A DNA stretch of 6,856 nucleotides from an uncultured Coriobacteriaceae bacterium (GCA_902772085.1 CACXZL010000090.1:1-6856); one strand, 5' to 3'; counted from the stretch's first letter, positions 1-5,759 are shown. The notes: generated by a model from the letters alone, not told the origin. Made by a program: numbers and translations.

Positions 1-49
1 GGTTTCCCGCCTGGATGGCGGCGATGATTTCCTTTATTGCGTTTTCCAT
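1..49 (-). CDS. possible 5' end of a leftward gene (partial, unidentified)
   Basis: A minus-strand ATG at 49-47 opens a frame that stays open to the window edge and reads MENAIKEIIAAIQAGN. Sixteen residues are too few to assign a family. Support for the start is indirect: a TATACT hexamer on the minus strand (plus coordinates 57-62) lies about 7 bases before the ATG, which would suit a leaderless or nearly leaderless transcript. No strong Shine-Dalgarno is present; the nearest is GGACGG just before the ATG. It would lie 143 bases downstream of the tsaB-rimI-tsaD stop in the same direction. The frame could be chance, so confidence is low. Confidence 0.3.
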   Translation of the reverse strand, partial: MENAIKEIIAAIQAGN

Positions 50-56
50 GCCGTCC

Positions 57-62
57 AGTATA
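57..62 (-). promoter_or_regulatory. candidate -10 element (TATACT) before the partial left-edge gene
   Basis: The minus strand reads TATACT here, one base from the TATAAT consensus, about 7 bases before the candidate ATG at 49. No convincing -35 hexamer lies 16-18 bases further upstream. If it is used, transcription would start at or next to the start codon. Confidence 0.22.
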
Positions 63-192
63 CGCGATTGCCGGATGCGATGCCTTCAGAGAGATCCACC
101 TCTTAGAATCGCTTCTTTGGCGATCCCACAATGCAGGGCTTCGTGTCTCGTCCAGAGATGAGGCACACAGGGCATTCCCGTTTGCGACCACG

Positions 193-2619
193 CTAGCTGA
201 TGGTGGGGGCGAGGTCGCAGGTCCAGGTGCCAAGCTTGGCGTTTGGCGCGGCATCGAGCGACAGGTCCGCAAACAAACCCGCATAGTAGCTGCGCAGCGC
301 CGCGACCGCAATCATGGCGCCGTTGTCGCCACATACGGAGAAAGGCGGCACCGTCACGCGCACGCCCATGCGCTCGAACGCCATGCGGTACGCCTCGCGA
401 AGCTTGGGATTGGCCGCCACACCGCCGCCCACGCAGAAGTCCTCCACGCCGGTCTCCTCGACGGCGTGCACGGCTTTCGACACCTGCACGTCAATGACCG
501 CCGCCTCAAAGCTCGCAGCAAGATCGGGCAGGTTGATCGCACGACCGGCTTTGTTTTCCCCTTGTATGTATGTGATGACGGCCGTCTTGAGCCCGCTCAG
601 AGAGAACCGGTAGTCGCCGCTGTGCATCATGGCACGCGGGAACTGGATGGCACGCGGATTGCCCTTGGCCGAGAGCTTGCTGATCACCGGACCGCCAGGA
701 TAGCCCAACCCCAGCGCCTTGGCGACCTTGTCGAACGCCTCGCCCACCGCGTCGTCTATGGTGGCGCCGAGCAGCACGTAGTCGCCCCAGTCGCGCACGT
801 GCACCAGCATCGTATTCCCACCGCTCACGAGGCTCGCCACAAAGGGTGGCTGCAGGTCGGGCGTCTCGAAGAGGTTTGCCAGCAGGTGGCCCTCCAGATG
901 GTTGACGGCTATGAGCGGCAAGTCGGCCGCACCGCAAAGCCCTTTGGCAAAGGCAACGCCCACCACGAGTGCACCGACGAGCCCGGGACCTGCCGTCACG
1001 CCTACCGCCGCGAGGTCGGACGGCATGAGCGTATGTGTGCCGAGCTTGGCGCCAGCCTGCGCAAGTGTCTCCTCAAAGACGCCCACGATGGCTTCGGTAT
1101 GCTTGCGGCTCGCAATCTCTGGCACCACACCGCCAAACCGCGCGTGGAAGTCTATCTGCGTCGCCACCACGTTCGACAGGACCTTGCCACGCCCATCAAT
1201 CACTGCCATGGCGGTCTCGTCACAGGAAGACTCGATGGCTAGAATAAGTGGCGCGGCCGCCTCGATGGCGGCACGCACTTCCGCGCTCCGGTCCTCGGCT
1301 ACGATGGGCCAGGGTCGCACCGACGCCTGCGGCTCGGGTACGGAAGCGTCGGCCGCAGCGGTGAGCGGCAACGCCACGCTCATCACCAGGGCATGGTTTC
1401 CCTCGCCGTAGTAGTTCCTGCGCAGGCCGCACTGCGCAAAGCCAAGGGACTCGTAGAGCCCTCGTGCTGGCACGTTGCTCTCTGCCACCTCCAGGGTCAT
1501 GAACTGGGCGCCCCACACATGCCCGTCATAGGCGAGTCGATGCAAAAGGTTTCGGGCGATGCCTTCACGCCGCCGATCCGCAGCCACGGCCACGTCCATC
1601 ACGTCAAGCACGTCACCCGCGAGCACGGCGCCAGCAAAGCCTATGACGGTTCCCATGTCATGCGCCACCCACCAGGTACGGCCTGGCTGCGCGAGCTCCT
1701 CCTCAAACATCGCCCTTGTCCATGGCTCGTGCACGCCGTCCACAAACGCAGCGCCTTCAAGCACAGCCACTTGATCCAGATCGTTTATGGACATGGGCCT
1801 CAGTTGCAGATGACGTCCTGCGAGCTCGTCGGCCACGCCGGTGACCTCCACACTCGCAGGCGCTTGCATGCCCAGACGCTTTCGCTCGTTTTCCTCGGCA
1901 TCCGAGAGACGCGTATAGATGGGAAGCGCCAGCGCGGGGTCGCCCGCACTCCGAAAGCCTTCCCCAGCGCCCGCGGTGTCACACGCCCATGCCCATGCAA
2001 GTGCCTCGCCCGTAGGGAACCACAGGGACTCGGTGAGAAACCCAAAAAAGCCAGCGGCCTCGAACCTGCCACGATACTTTATCAGTCCGTTGCCGGTGAG
2101 AAACAGCTCGTCCTTGTCCGCACGCGCCGCCCACTCCGATACGCACGCGTCGGCCTTCTGCACCGTCTCGCTTGCAAAGGCACGCCGCACGCCCTGGTTG
2201 TCTAGCTCATAGATGCCAGGATACACCTCGCCGCGCATCGCGTCGAGCGCAACCGCAAGGATTCCTCGCACGCCCGCCAGCCATGCCGTCCAAGCCGTGG
2301 CGTCGAGCGTGGAAGCGCCGTAAAGCGGCTTGCCCAGCCCGCACGAGAGACCCTTGGCGGTAGCGATACCTATGCGCACGCCGGTAAACGATCCGGGGCC
2401 GCGACCCACGAGCACGGCGTCCACATCCGCCATGGTGAGTCCCGCCTCCCGCAGGGCAGCCCGCGAAGTGAGCACCAACTCTTCGTTTGCGTGCCGGCGA
2501 CACAGGTGGTCGCGACTTGCCAGCAGCTCTACGTCCGCTCCCGCGCGCATCACCGCGCAGCAAAGCATGTCGGACGAGGTATCAAGCGCAAGAATGGTCT
2601 GCGAATCGCTATGGGGCAT
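193..2619 (-). CDS. tsaD: TsaB-RimI-TsaD fusion: tRNA t6A37 threonylcarbamoyltransferase with GNAT acetyltransferase domain
   Basis: This 808-residue cytoplasmic protein joins three usually separate proteins. Residues 1-240 are TsaB, the dimerisation partner of TsaD: LALDTSSD at 10-17 and GRGPGSFTG at 72-80. Residues 271-417 are a RimI-type GNAT N-acetyltransferase, with DVAVAADRRREGIARNLL at 342-359 (acetyl-CoA loop) and the ESNVPARGLYESLGF block at 380-394. Residues 457-808 are TsaD, which transfers threonylcarbamoyl to A37 of ANN-decoding tRNAs: AIESSCDET at 461-469, metal ligands H574 and H578 in NHLEGH, SGGNT at 599-603, GGGVAANPKLR at 731-741 and D765 in GDNGAM. A charged/alanine-rich linker (418-456) separates RimI from TsaD. 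The start at 2619 is preferred because AAAGGAG (2626-2632) lies 6 bases upstream. The 37-codon longer frame starting at 2730 reaches into the inverted repeat and has no homologous look. All core TsaD motifs are intact. Co-expression of TsaB, RimI and TsaD is common; full fusion is rarer, and I believe Coriobacteriia have it, from memory. Confidence 0.93.
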   Translation of the reverse strand: MPHSDSQTILALDTSSDMLCCAVMRAGADVELLASRDHLCRRHANEELVLTSRAALREAGLTMADVDAVLVGRGPGSFTGVRIGIATAKGLSCGLGKPLYGASTLDATAWTAWLAGVRGILAVALDAMRGEVYPGIYELDNQGVRRAFASETVQKADACVSEWAARADKDELFLTGNGLIKYRGRFEAAGFFGFLTESLWFPTGEALAWAWACDTAGAGEGFRSAGDPALALPIYTRLSDAEENERKRLGMQAPASVEVTGVADELAGRHLQLRPMSINDLDQVAVLEGAAFVDGVHEPWTRAMFEEELAQPGRTWWVAHDMGTVIGFAGAVLAGDVLDVMDVAVAADRRREGIARNLLHRLAYDGHVWGAQFMTLEVAESNVPARGLYESLGFAQCGLRRNYYGEGNHALVMSVALPLTAAADASVPEPQASVRPWPIVAEDRSAEVRAAIEAAAPLILAIESSCDETAMAVIDGRGKVLSNVVATQIDFHARFGGVVPEIASRKHTEAIVGVFEETLAQAGAKLGTHTLMPSDLAAVGVTAGPGLVGALVVGVAFAKGLCGAADLPLIAVNHLEGHLLANLFETPDLQPPFVASLVSGGNTMLVHVRDWGDYVLLGATIDDAVGEAFDKVAKALGLGYPGGPVISKLSAKGNPRAIQFPRAMMHSGDYRFSLSGLKTAVITYIQGENKAGRAINLPDLAASFEAAVIDVQVSKAVHAVEETGVEDFCVGGGVAANPKLREAYRMAFERMGVRVTVPPFSVCGDNGAMIAVAALRSYYAGLFADLSLDAAPNAKLGTWTCDLAPTIS

Positions 2620-2718
2620 CGTTTTCTCCTTTGAAATGCAACCGTGCCAGTGTAGCGCATTGCCGGCCAAAAGGGTGCTCGGTAGAACTATTCCAAATAT
2701 GGTTTTTATGTTATTTTG

Positions 2719-2877
2719 AAGTGGTAACAATTTGTATGCAATTTGCTAAATGCCCAGTTAGTATGCTTAAAACCGTGAACTAGTTACCACTTTATAAAAT
2801 ACAAAGTGGTAACTAGTTCGCACCTGAAAGATTCCTAACTGGGCATTTAGCTGCGTGCATACAACTTGTTACCACTT
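2719..2877. repeat. 159-bp nested inverted-repeat element (MITE-like or operator array)
   Basis: Outer arms of 43 bases at 2719-2761 and 2835-2877 are inverted copies matching at 38 of 43 positions. The mismatches are one base near position 13 and a four-base block (ATTT against CGCA). Inside them lies a perfect 17-base inverted repeat, 2777-2793 and 2803-2819, with a 9-base loop. All four arms contain AAGTGGTAAC or its complement (2719-2728, 2783-2792, 2804-2813, 2868-2877). Same-orientation copies are exactly 85 bases apart. A TTG trinucleotide directly flanks both ends (2716-2718 and 2878-2880), which could be a 3-bp target duplication or chance. The element is more AT-rich than its surroundings, lies between the glmM terminator and tsaB-rimI-tsaD, and has no coding frame. 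It may be a miniature inverted-repeat element without transposase, or a binding site array controlling the fusion gene. Confidence 0.75.
2777..2819. repeat. inner perfect palindrome, 17-bp arms and 9-base loop
   Basis: The arm GAACTAGTTACCACTTT at 2777-2793 is exactly complementary to 2803-2819 around the loop ATAAAATAC. Each arm contains the self-complementary octamer AACTAGTT next to the repeated GTGGTAAC word. The absence of any mismatch, unlike the outer arms, suggests this core is under stronger constraint or is younger. Confidence 0.8.
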
Positions 2878-2955
2878 TTGCCATCCGCGCTTTGACTCAT
2901 CTTCGAGGCGTAACGCTGCACGTGCCTTTTTTGACGCGCCAAAGGCCTCTCACCG

Positions 2956-2973
2956 CGTTCATATACGTGAACG
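2956..2973. repeat. short inverted repeat CGTTCA-N6-TGAACG
   Basis: Six-base arms at 2956-2961 and 2968-2973 flank TATACG, just past the T-tract of the glmM terminator. It could be a protein site or a weak hairpin. It may equally be chance. The rest of 2878-2985 shows no gene and no other clear signal. Confidence 0.25.
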
Positions 2974-2985
2974 TCGATTGTCCCG

Positions 2986-3026
2986 GCATAAAAACCGCCC
3001 CTCCCTCGGCGAGAGGAAGAGGCGGT
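2986..3026 (-). terminator. intrinsic terminator of the nagB-glmM operon
   Basis: On the minus strand, 39 bases after the glmM stop, a 14-bp stem (3026-3013 with 3007-2994) closes on the 5-base loop TCGCC. Every position pairs, two of them G-T wobbles. It is followed at once by TTTTT (2994-2990). The plus strand has no T-run after the same stem, so it acts leftward only. It separates glmM from the downstream tsaB-rimI-tsaD gene, which therefore needs its own promoter. Confidence 0.9.
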
Positions 3027-3065
3027 TGGCGTTTCTATGCAAAAAACTGCTCGATATGCCAAAAC

Positions 3066-4415
3066 CTACTCGACGATGTGGCCCTTCGCACGGATCACGT
3101 CGATGACGCTGTCTACGTACTTCTCGCACAGCTCGTCGGAGCCAGCCTCCACCATCACGCGGATGACGGGCTCGGTGCCCGACTCGCGCACGAGGATGCG
3201 GCCCTCGTCGCCCAGCTCATCGGCGACCTTCTGCACCGCGGCCTGGACGTCGGGATCGTTCTGGGCCTCCGGCTTGCTCTGCACGCGCACGTTCTTCAGC
3301 ACCTGCGGATAGAAGACCACGGGTGCCGCGAGCTCGCTCATGGGCAGCTCCTTGGAGATGAGGACCTCCATGAGCTTGAGGCTCGTGAGGATGCCGTCGC
3401 CGGTGGTCTCGTACTTGGAGAAGATGATGTGACCGGACTGCTCGCCACCGATGCAGTTGCCCGTCTCCACCATGTTTTCCCAGACGTACTTGTCGCCCAC
3501 GGCGGTCTTGTCGTACTCGATACCGACCTTGTCGAGCGCCTTGTAAAGGCCGAAGTTGCTCATCACGGTAGTGACGACCTTGTTGTTGAGCAGCTTGCCG
3601 CGCTCCTTCATGTACAGGCCATAGATGTAGAGCACATGGTCGCCCGTCACCACATTGCCCTTCTCGTCTACGCAAATGCAGCGGTCCGCGTCGCCGTCGT
3701 AGGCAAAGCCCACGTCCAGTCCGTTCTCCACCACGAACTTCTGCAGGTGCTCGATGTGGGTGGAGCCGCAATCGGTGTTGATGTTGTAGCCGTTGGGCTC
3801 GTCGTTCATCACGTAGGTCTTTGCGCCCAGCGCGTCAAACACACGGCCCGCGATCTGCCAGGCTGCACCGTTTGCCAGGTCCAGACCGACCTTCTTGCCC
3901 TTGAAGCTGAACCTGGTCATGGAGATGAGGTGGCCGATGTAGCGGTTGCGGCCGCTTACGAAGTCGACGGTACGTCCGATCCCGTCGCGCTGGGCCACGG
4001 GAATCTCGATCTTGTCGTCGATGTAGTCCTCGACCTTGAGGATGGTTTCCTCGTCCATCTTCTCGCCGTTGCCGTTCAACAGCTTGATGCCGTTGTCGTA
4101 GAACGGGTTGTGCGACGCCGAGATCATGATGCCGCAGTCGAAGTCGTCGCGACTGCAGATATAGGACACCGACGGCGTGGTGGTCACGTGCATGATGTAG
4201 GCATCTGCGCCGCTTGCCATGAGACCGGTGCACAGAGCGTACTCAAACATGTAGGATGACCTACGGGTATCCTTGCCTATAACGATCTTTGCCTTCTTGC
4301 CCTGACGAGCGCCATAATACCAGCCAAGATAACGACCGATCTTGATAGCATGCTCGAAGTTTAGGTCTTTGTTTGCCTCGCCACGGAAGCCGTCAGTTCC
4401 AAAATACTTTCCCAT
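3066..4415 (-). CDS. glmM: phosphoglucosamine mutase GlmM
   Basis: GlmM interconverts glucosamine-6-phosphate and glucosamine-1-phosphate in the cytoplasm, the step leading to UDP-GlcNAc, peptidoglycan and surface glycans. The 449 residues match the usual family length. The four alpha-D-phosphohexomutase signatures are present in order: the N-terminal YFGTDGFRG at 4-12; the phosphoserine loop SASHNPFYDNG with the catalytic serine at S101; the metal loop DGDADR at 240-245; the sugar-binding GGEQSGH at 323-329; and the phosphate-binding RESGTEPVIR at 410-419. MGKYFGTDG is the standard GlmM start. No strong Shine-Dalgarno is seen (GAGAAAG is the nearest). A TAA stop of an upstream frame ends one base before the ATG, so coupling to upstream translation is possible. 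It lies 168 bases after nagB with no terminator between, so the two are probably co-transcribed and share the ribozyme leader. A strong terminator follows the TAG stop. Confidence 0.96.
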   Translation of the reverse strand: MGKYFGTDGFRGEANKDLNFEHAIKIGRYLGWYYGARQGKKAKIVIGKDTRRSSYMFEYALCTGLMASGADAYIMHVTTTPSVSYICSRDDFDCGIMISASHNPFYDNGIKLLNGNGEKMDEETILKVEDYIDDKIEIPVAQRDGIGRTVDFVSGRNRYIGHLISMTRFSFKGKKVGLDLANGAAWQIAGRVFDALGAKTYVMNDEPNGYNINTDCGSTHIEHLQKFVVENGLDVGFAYDGDADRCICVDEKGNVVTGDHVLYIYGLYMKERGKLLNNKVVTTVMSNFGLYKALDKVGIEYDKTAVGDKYVWENMVETGNCIGGEQSGHIIFSKYETTGDGILTSLKLMEVLISKELPMSELAAPVVFYPQVLKNVRVQSKPEAQNDPDVQAAVQKVADELGDEGRILVRESGTEPVIRVMVEAGSDELCEKYVDSVIDVIRAKGHIVE

Positions 4416-4416
4416 T

Positions 4417-4583
4417 TTACCGCTTTCTCACTATTTCATCGCTGTTCTTGAAGATGATGTGCTCAGGCACGTCGCCAGCCTTCATGCGCTTGTATGCCCT
4501 CACGTGGGACGTGATGGAACCCGCACAGGTGGGCGGCGGCCAGCACGTGGTCGGAGCCATAGAGGCCCACGACGGCGTACAGC
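4417..4583 (-). pseudogene. possible frameshifted remnant of a gene C-terminus between nagB and glmM
   Basis: Two minus-strand frames each look coding over half of this gap. From about 4583 to 4523 one frame reads YAVVGLYGSDHVLAAAHLCG with very high G/C at third positions. From about 4515 to 4417 another frame reads VRAYKRMKAGDVPEHII and on to SDEIVRKR, ending in TAA one base before the glmM ATG. One indel near 4516-4522 (a GGG run on the minus strand) would join them into a tail of about 55 residues. NagB is already full length, so this is not its lost C-terminus. I do not recognise the family. It could be the leftover of a deleted operon gene. It could also be non-coding, since GC-rich DNA opens frames easily. 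Confidence 0.35.
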
Positions 4584-5375
4584 CTAGAGCCTCTCGTCCT
4601 TCTCGATGTCGAGGAAGTACTTGTAGGTGTCCACGGTGAGCTCGCCGCAGGCCTCCTCGTCGCAGGCGATGATGGCGCCGTTGTGCAGCTGCAGAGCGGA
4701 GCAGGTCCACTTGTGAGATACGCCACCCTCGACGGTCTTTGCCAGCGCACGTGCCTTGTTGTGGCCGTTGATGAGGATCATGACCTCCTTGGAGTCGCAC
4801 ACGGTGCCGACGCCCACGGAGAGGGCCTCGGCGGGCACCTTCTCGGGGTCGTTGCCAAAGAAGCGCGAGTTCACAATGCGGGTGTCGGTGGTGAGCTTGC
4901 GCAGGCCCGTGCGGGAGGCGAGGCTGGTGTAGGGCTCGTTGAACGCGATGTGGCCGTCTACGCCGATGCCACCCATGAAGAGATCGATGCCACCGTAGGA
5001 GGCGATCTTCTCCTCGTAACGACGGCACTCCTCCTCGGGGTCCTCAGCCATGCCGTTGAGGATGTTGATGTTTTCGGGCTTCATGTCCACGAGATGATCG
5101 AAGAAGTTGTCGTGCATGAAATACCAGTAGCTCTGGTCGTGATCGTGGTCGAGGCCCACGTACTCGTCCATGTTGAACGTGACGACGTTTGCGAAGGAGA
5201 GCTCACCAGCCTGATTCTGACGCGCAAGCTCCTTGTATACGCCAATGGGGCTGGAGCCAGTGGGAAGGCCCAGGATGAAGGGGCGATCCTCCTTGTGGTT
5301 GCGGATCTTGTTTGCGATGTAGTCGGCTGCCCACTTGCTCATCTTCTCATAGTTGTCCTGAATTACGACGCGCAT
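4584..5375 (-). CDS. nagB: glucosamine-6-phosphate deaminase/isomerase NagB
   Basis: NagB reversibly converts glucosamine-6-phosphate and water to fructose-6-phosphate and ammonia in the cytoplasm. The 263 residues match the family (E. coli 266). Visible motifs are the phosphate loop GLPTGSSP at 36-43; NMDEY with D70 (E. coli D72); and DGHIAFNEP with D140, H142 and E147 (E. coli D141, H143, E148), so the active site is complete. The start at 5375 is set by AGAGGAG (5383-5389), 7 bases upstream. An 11-codon longer frame has no ribosome site of its own. At positions matching the E. coli GlcNAc6P allosteric site, S151 is T150, R158 is G157 and K160 is R159, while Y254 is kept as Y253, so allosteric activation may be lost. 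It is the first gene after a glmS-type ribozyme and precedes glmM. This context suggests a biosynthetic role, making GlcN6P, rather than only amino-sugar breakdown. Confidence 0.95.
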   Translation of the reverse strand: MRVVIQDNYEKMSKWAADYIANKIRNHKEDRPFILGLPTGSSPIGVYKELARQNQAGELSFANVVTFNMDEYVGLDHDHDQSYWYFMHDNFFDHLVDMKPENINILNGMAEDPEEECRRYEEKIASYGGIDLFMGGIGVDGHIAFNEPYTSLASRTGLRKLTTDTRIVNSRFFGNDPEKVPAEALSVGVGTVCDSKEVMILINGHNKARALAKTVEGGVSHKWTCSALQLHNGAIIACDEEACGELTVDTYKYFLDIEKDERL

Positions 5376-5390
5376 GGTCGCGCTCCTCTC

Positions 5391-5407
5391 TGCGGCACGC
5401 TGCCGCA
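5391..5407 (-). promoter_or_regulatory. hairpin just upstream of the nagB ribosome-binding site
   Basis: The minus strand can form a perfect 7-bp stem (TGCGGCA with TGCCGCA) around a 3-base loop. It ends one base before the AGAGAGGAG Shine-Dalgarno region. It lies between the 3' part of the ribozyme and the ribosome site. It could insulate or modulate translation start, or shield the cleaved mRNA. No pairing with the Shine-Dalgarno itself is obvious from this stem. Confidence 0.4.
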
Positions 5408-5410
5408 ACG

Positions 5411-5560
5411 ATAGTCATTGTGTGACGACGAAAGAGTCTCTGTTACGGTGTTGATTCCGCTTTTTGCTCTCTTTCTGACGACCCGTCCCGGCCGTGGCAG
5501 CACCCGCCGAGTCTTTCGATAACTGCCATCCTCGTCAACCAGCTATGGTCCAGGCGCTAA
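5411..5560 (-). ncRNA. glmS-type ribozyme (GlcN6P-activated) in the nagB leader
   Basis: The minus-strand leader carries the conserved core of the glmS self-cleaving ribozyme in order. AGCGCC at 5558-5553 gives a predicted cut between A5558 and G5557. A short P1 follows (GACC 5550-5547 with GGTT 5540-5537, loop ATAGCT), then TTGACGAGG at 5538-5530, a perfect 6-bp P2 (TGGCAG 5528-5523 with CTGCCA 5500-5495), TTATCGAA at 5522-5515, and TCGGCGGGTG at 5510-5501. A P3 closing pair (CGG 5494-5492 with CCG 5448-5446) is followed by GTAACA. P2 differs in sequence from known examples but keeps pairing. The 3' border (P4 region, perhaps the GTCA/TGAC hairpin near 5413-5426) is uncertain. In Bacilli the RNA cuts itself when GlcN6P binds, and the 5'-OH product is degraded, lowering downstream expression. 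Here the downstream genes are nagB and glmM. Confidence 0.9.
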
Positions 5561-5572
5561 CGGCTCCCCGTT
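5559..5572 (-). promoter_or_regulatory. hairpin abutting the ribozyme cleavage site
   Basis: The minus strand reads AACGG-GGAG-CCGTT, a 5-bp stem with a 4-base loop, and ends one base before the predicted cleaved bond (A5558/G5557). The core ribozyme needs only the -1 nucleotide upstream, so this stem is extra. It could keep the substrate strand from mispairing. Just upstream is AAGGAGG (5580-5574) with no start codon in range, an apparently unused ribosome-site-like word. Confidence 0.4.
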
Positions 5573-5602
5573 TCCTCCTTTCCGGAAGACCGCTTGGGAA
5601 GT

Positions 5603-5611
5603 ATTAAAACA
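5603..5611 (-). promoter_or_regulatory. candidate extended -10 promoter for ribozyme-nagB-glmM
   Basis: The minus strand reads TGTTTTAAT, which fits the extended -10 form TGn followed by TTTAAT, in an AT-rich patch (5600-5640). No good -35 hexamer lies at the usual distance. Transcription would begin near 5596, about 40 bases before the ribozyme cut site, giving a leader of about 220 bases before nagB. Confidence 0.3.
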
Positions 5612-5714
5612 CAGCATACCGCACTACGTATAAAACACATGAGGTCTGTCGAATTCCGAAACGCAAGACCATTGCGCATGGATCGCCTCGCGACGTGATT
5701 CCAGCAGCTCAGGC

Positions 5715-5759
5715 GGGCAAACTGGGCAAACTGTTCAGACCCCGTCCAATCTGTTCAGA
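5715..5759. repeat. tandem GGGCAAACT pair and two CTGTTCAGA words, possible operator
   Basis: GGGCAAACT occurs twice head to tail (5715-5723, 5724-5732). CTGTTCAGA occurs at 5731-5739 and 5751-5759, exactly 20 bases apart, about two helical turns. Each CTGTTCAG is itself an inverted repeat of CTG around TT. The cluster lies about 90-130 bases before the plus-strand surface-protein gene and about 110 bases upstream of the nagB promoter candidate. It could be a regulator site for either, or chance. The rest of 5612-5714 shows no gene or clear signal. Confidence 0.35.

Noticed and set aside
37..1242. Long plus-strand open frame opposite the TsaD part of the fusion gene
   Set aside because: It is antisense to a protein with all TsaD motifs, has no ribosome site, and its composition (many H, R, A) is typical of a shadow of GC-rich coding DNA.
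2620..2730. 37-codon N-terminal extension of the TsaB-RimI-TsaD frame
   Set aside because: The ATG at 2619 has AAAGGAG at 6-base spacing and begins the TsaB fold directly; the longer start lies within the inverted-repeat arm.
2719..2877. CRISPR-like array
   Set aside because: The four repeated words alternate in orientation and form nested palindromes; there are no equal direct repeats with unique spacers and no cas genes.
2912..2937. Plus-strand intrinsic terminator before the TTTTTT run near 2928
   Set aside because: The preceding GGCGTAACGCTGCACGTGCC forms only a few pairs with wobbles, and no plus-strand gene ends there.
2892..4259. 455-codon plus-strand open frame opposite glmM
   Set aside because: Antisense shadow of an intact glmM; its start lies upstream of the glmM terminator stem and it has no recognisable motif.
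4584..4600. Frameshift truncating NagB
   Set aside because: The protein ends at the usual family position (263 versus 266 residues in E. coli) with an aligned C-terminal helix, so NagB is complete.
4683..5414. 243-codon plus-strand open frame opposite nagB
   Set aside because: Valine/histidine-rich shadow of nagB with no ribosome site; nagB has all catalytic motifs.
5411..5600. Transcription attenuator or terminator-type riboswitch in the nagB leader
   Set aside because: On the minus strand there is no stem followed by a T-run; the only homopolymer (5461-5465) is A on the transcript. The conserved core fits the glmS ribozyme instead.
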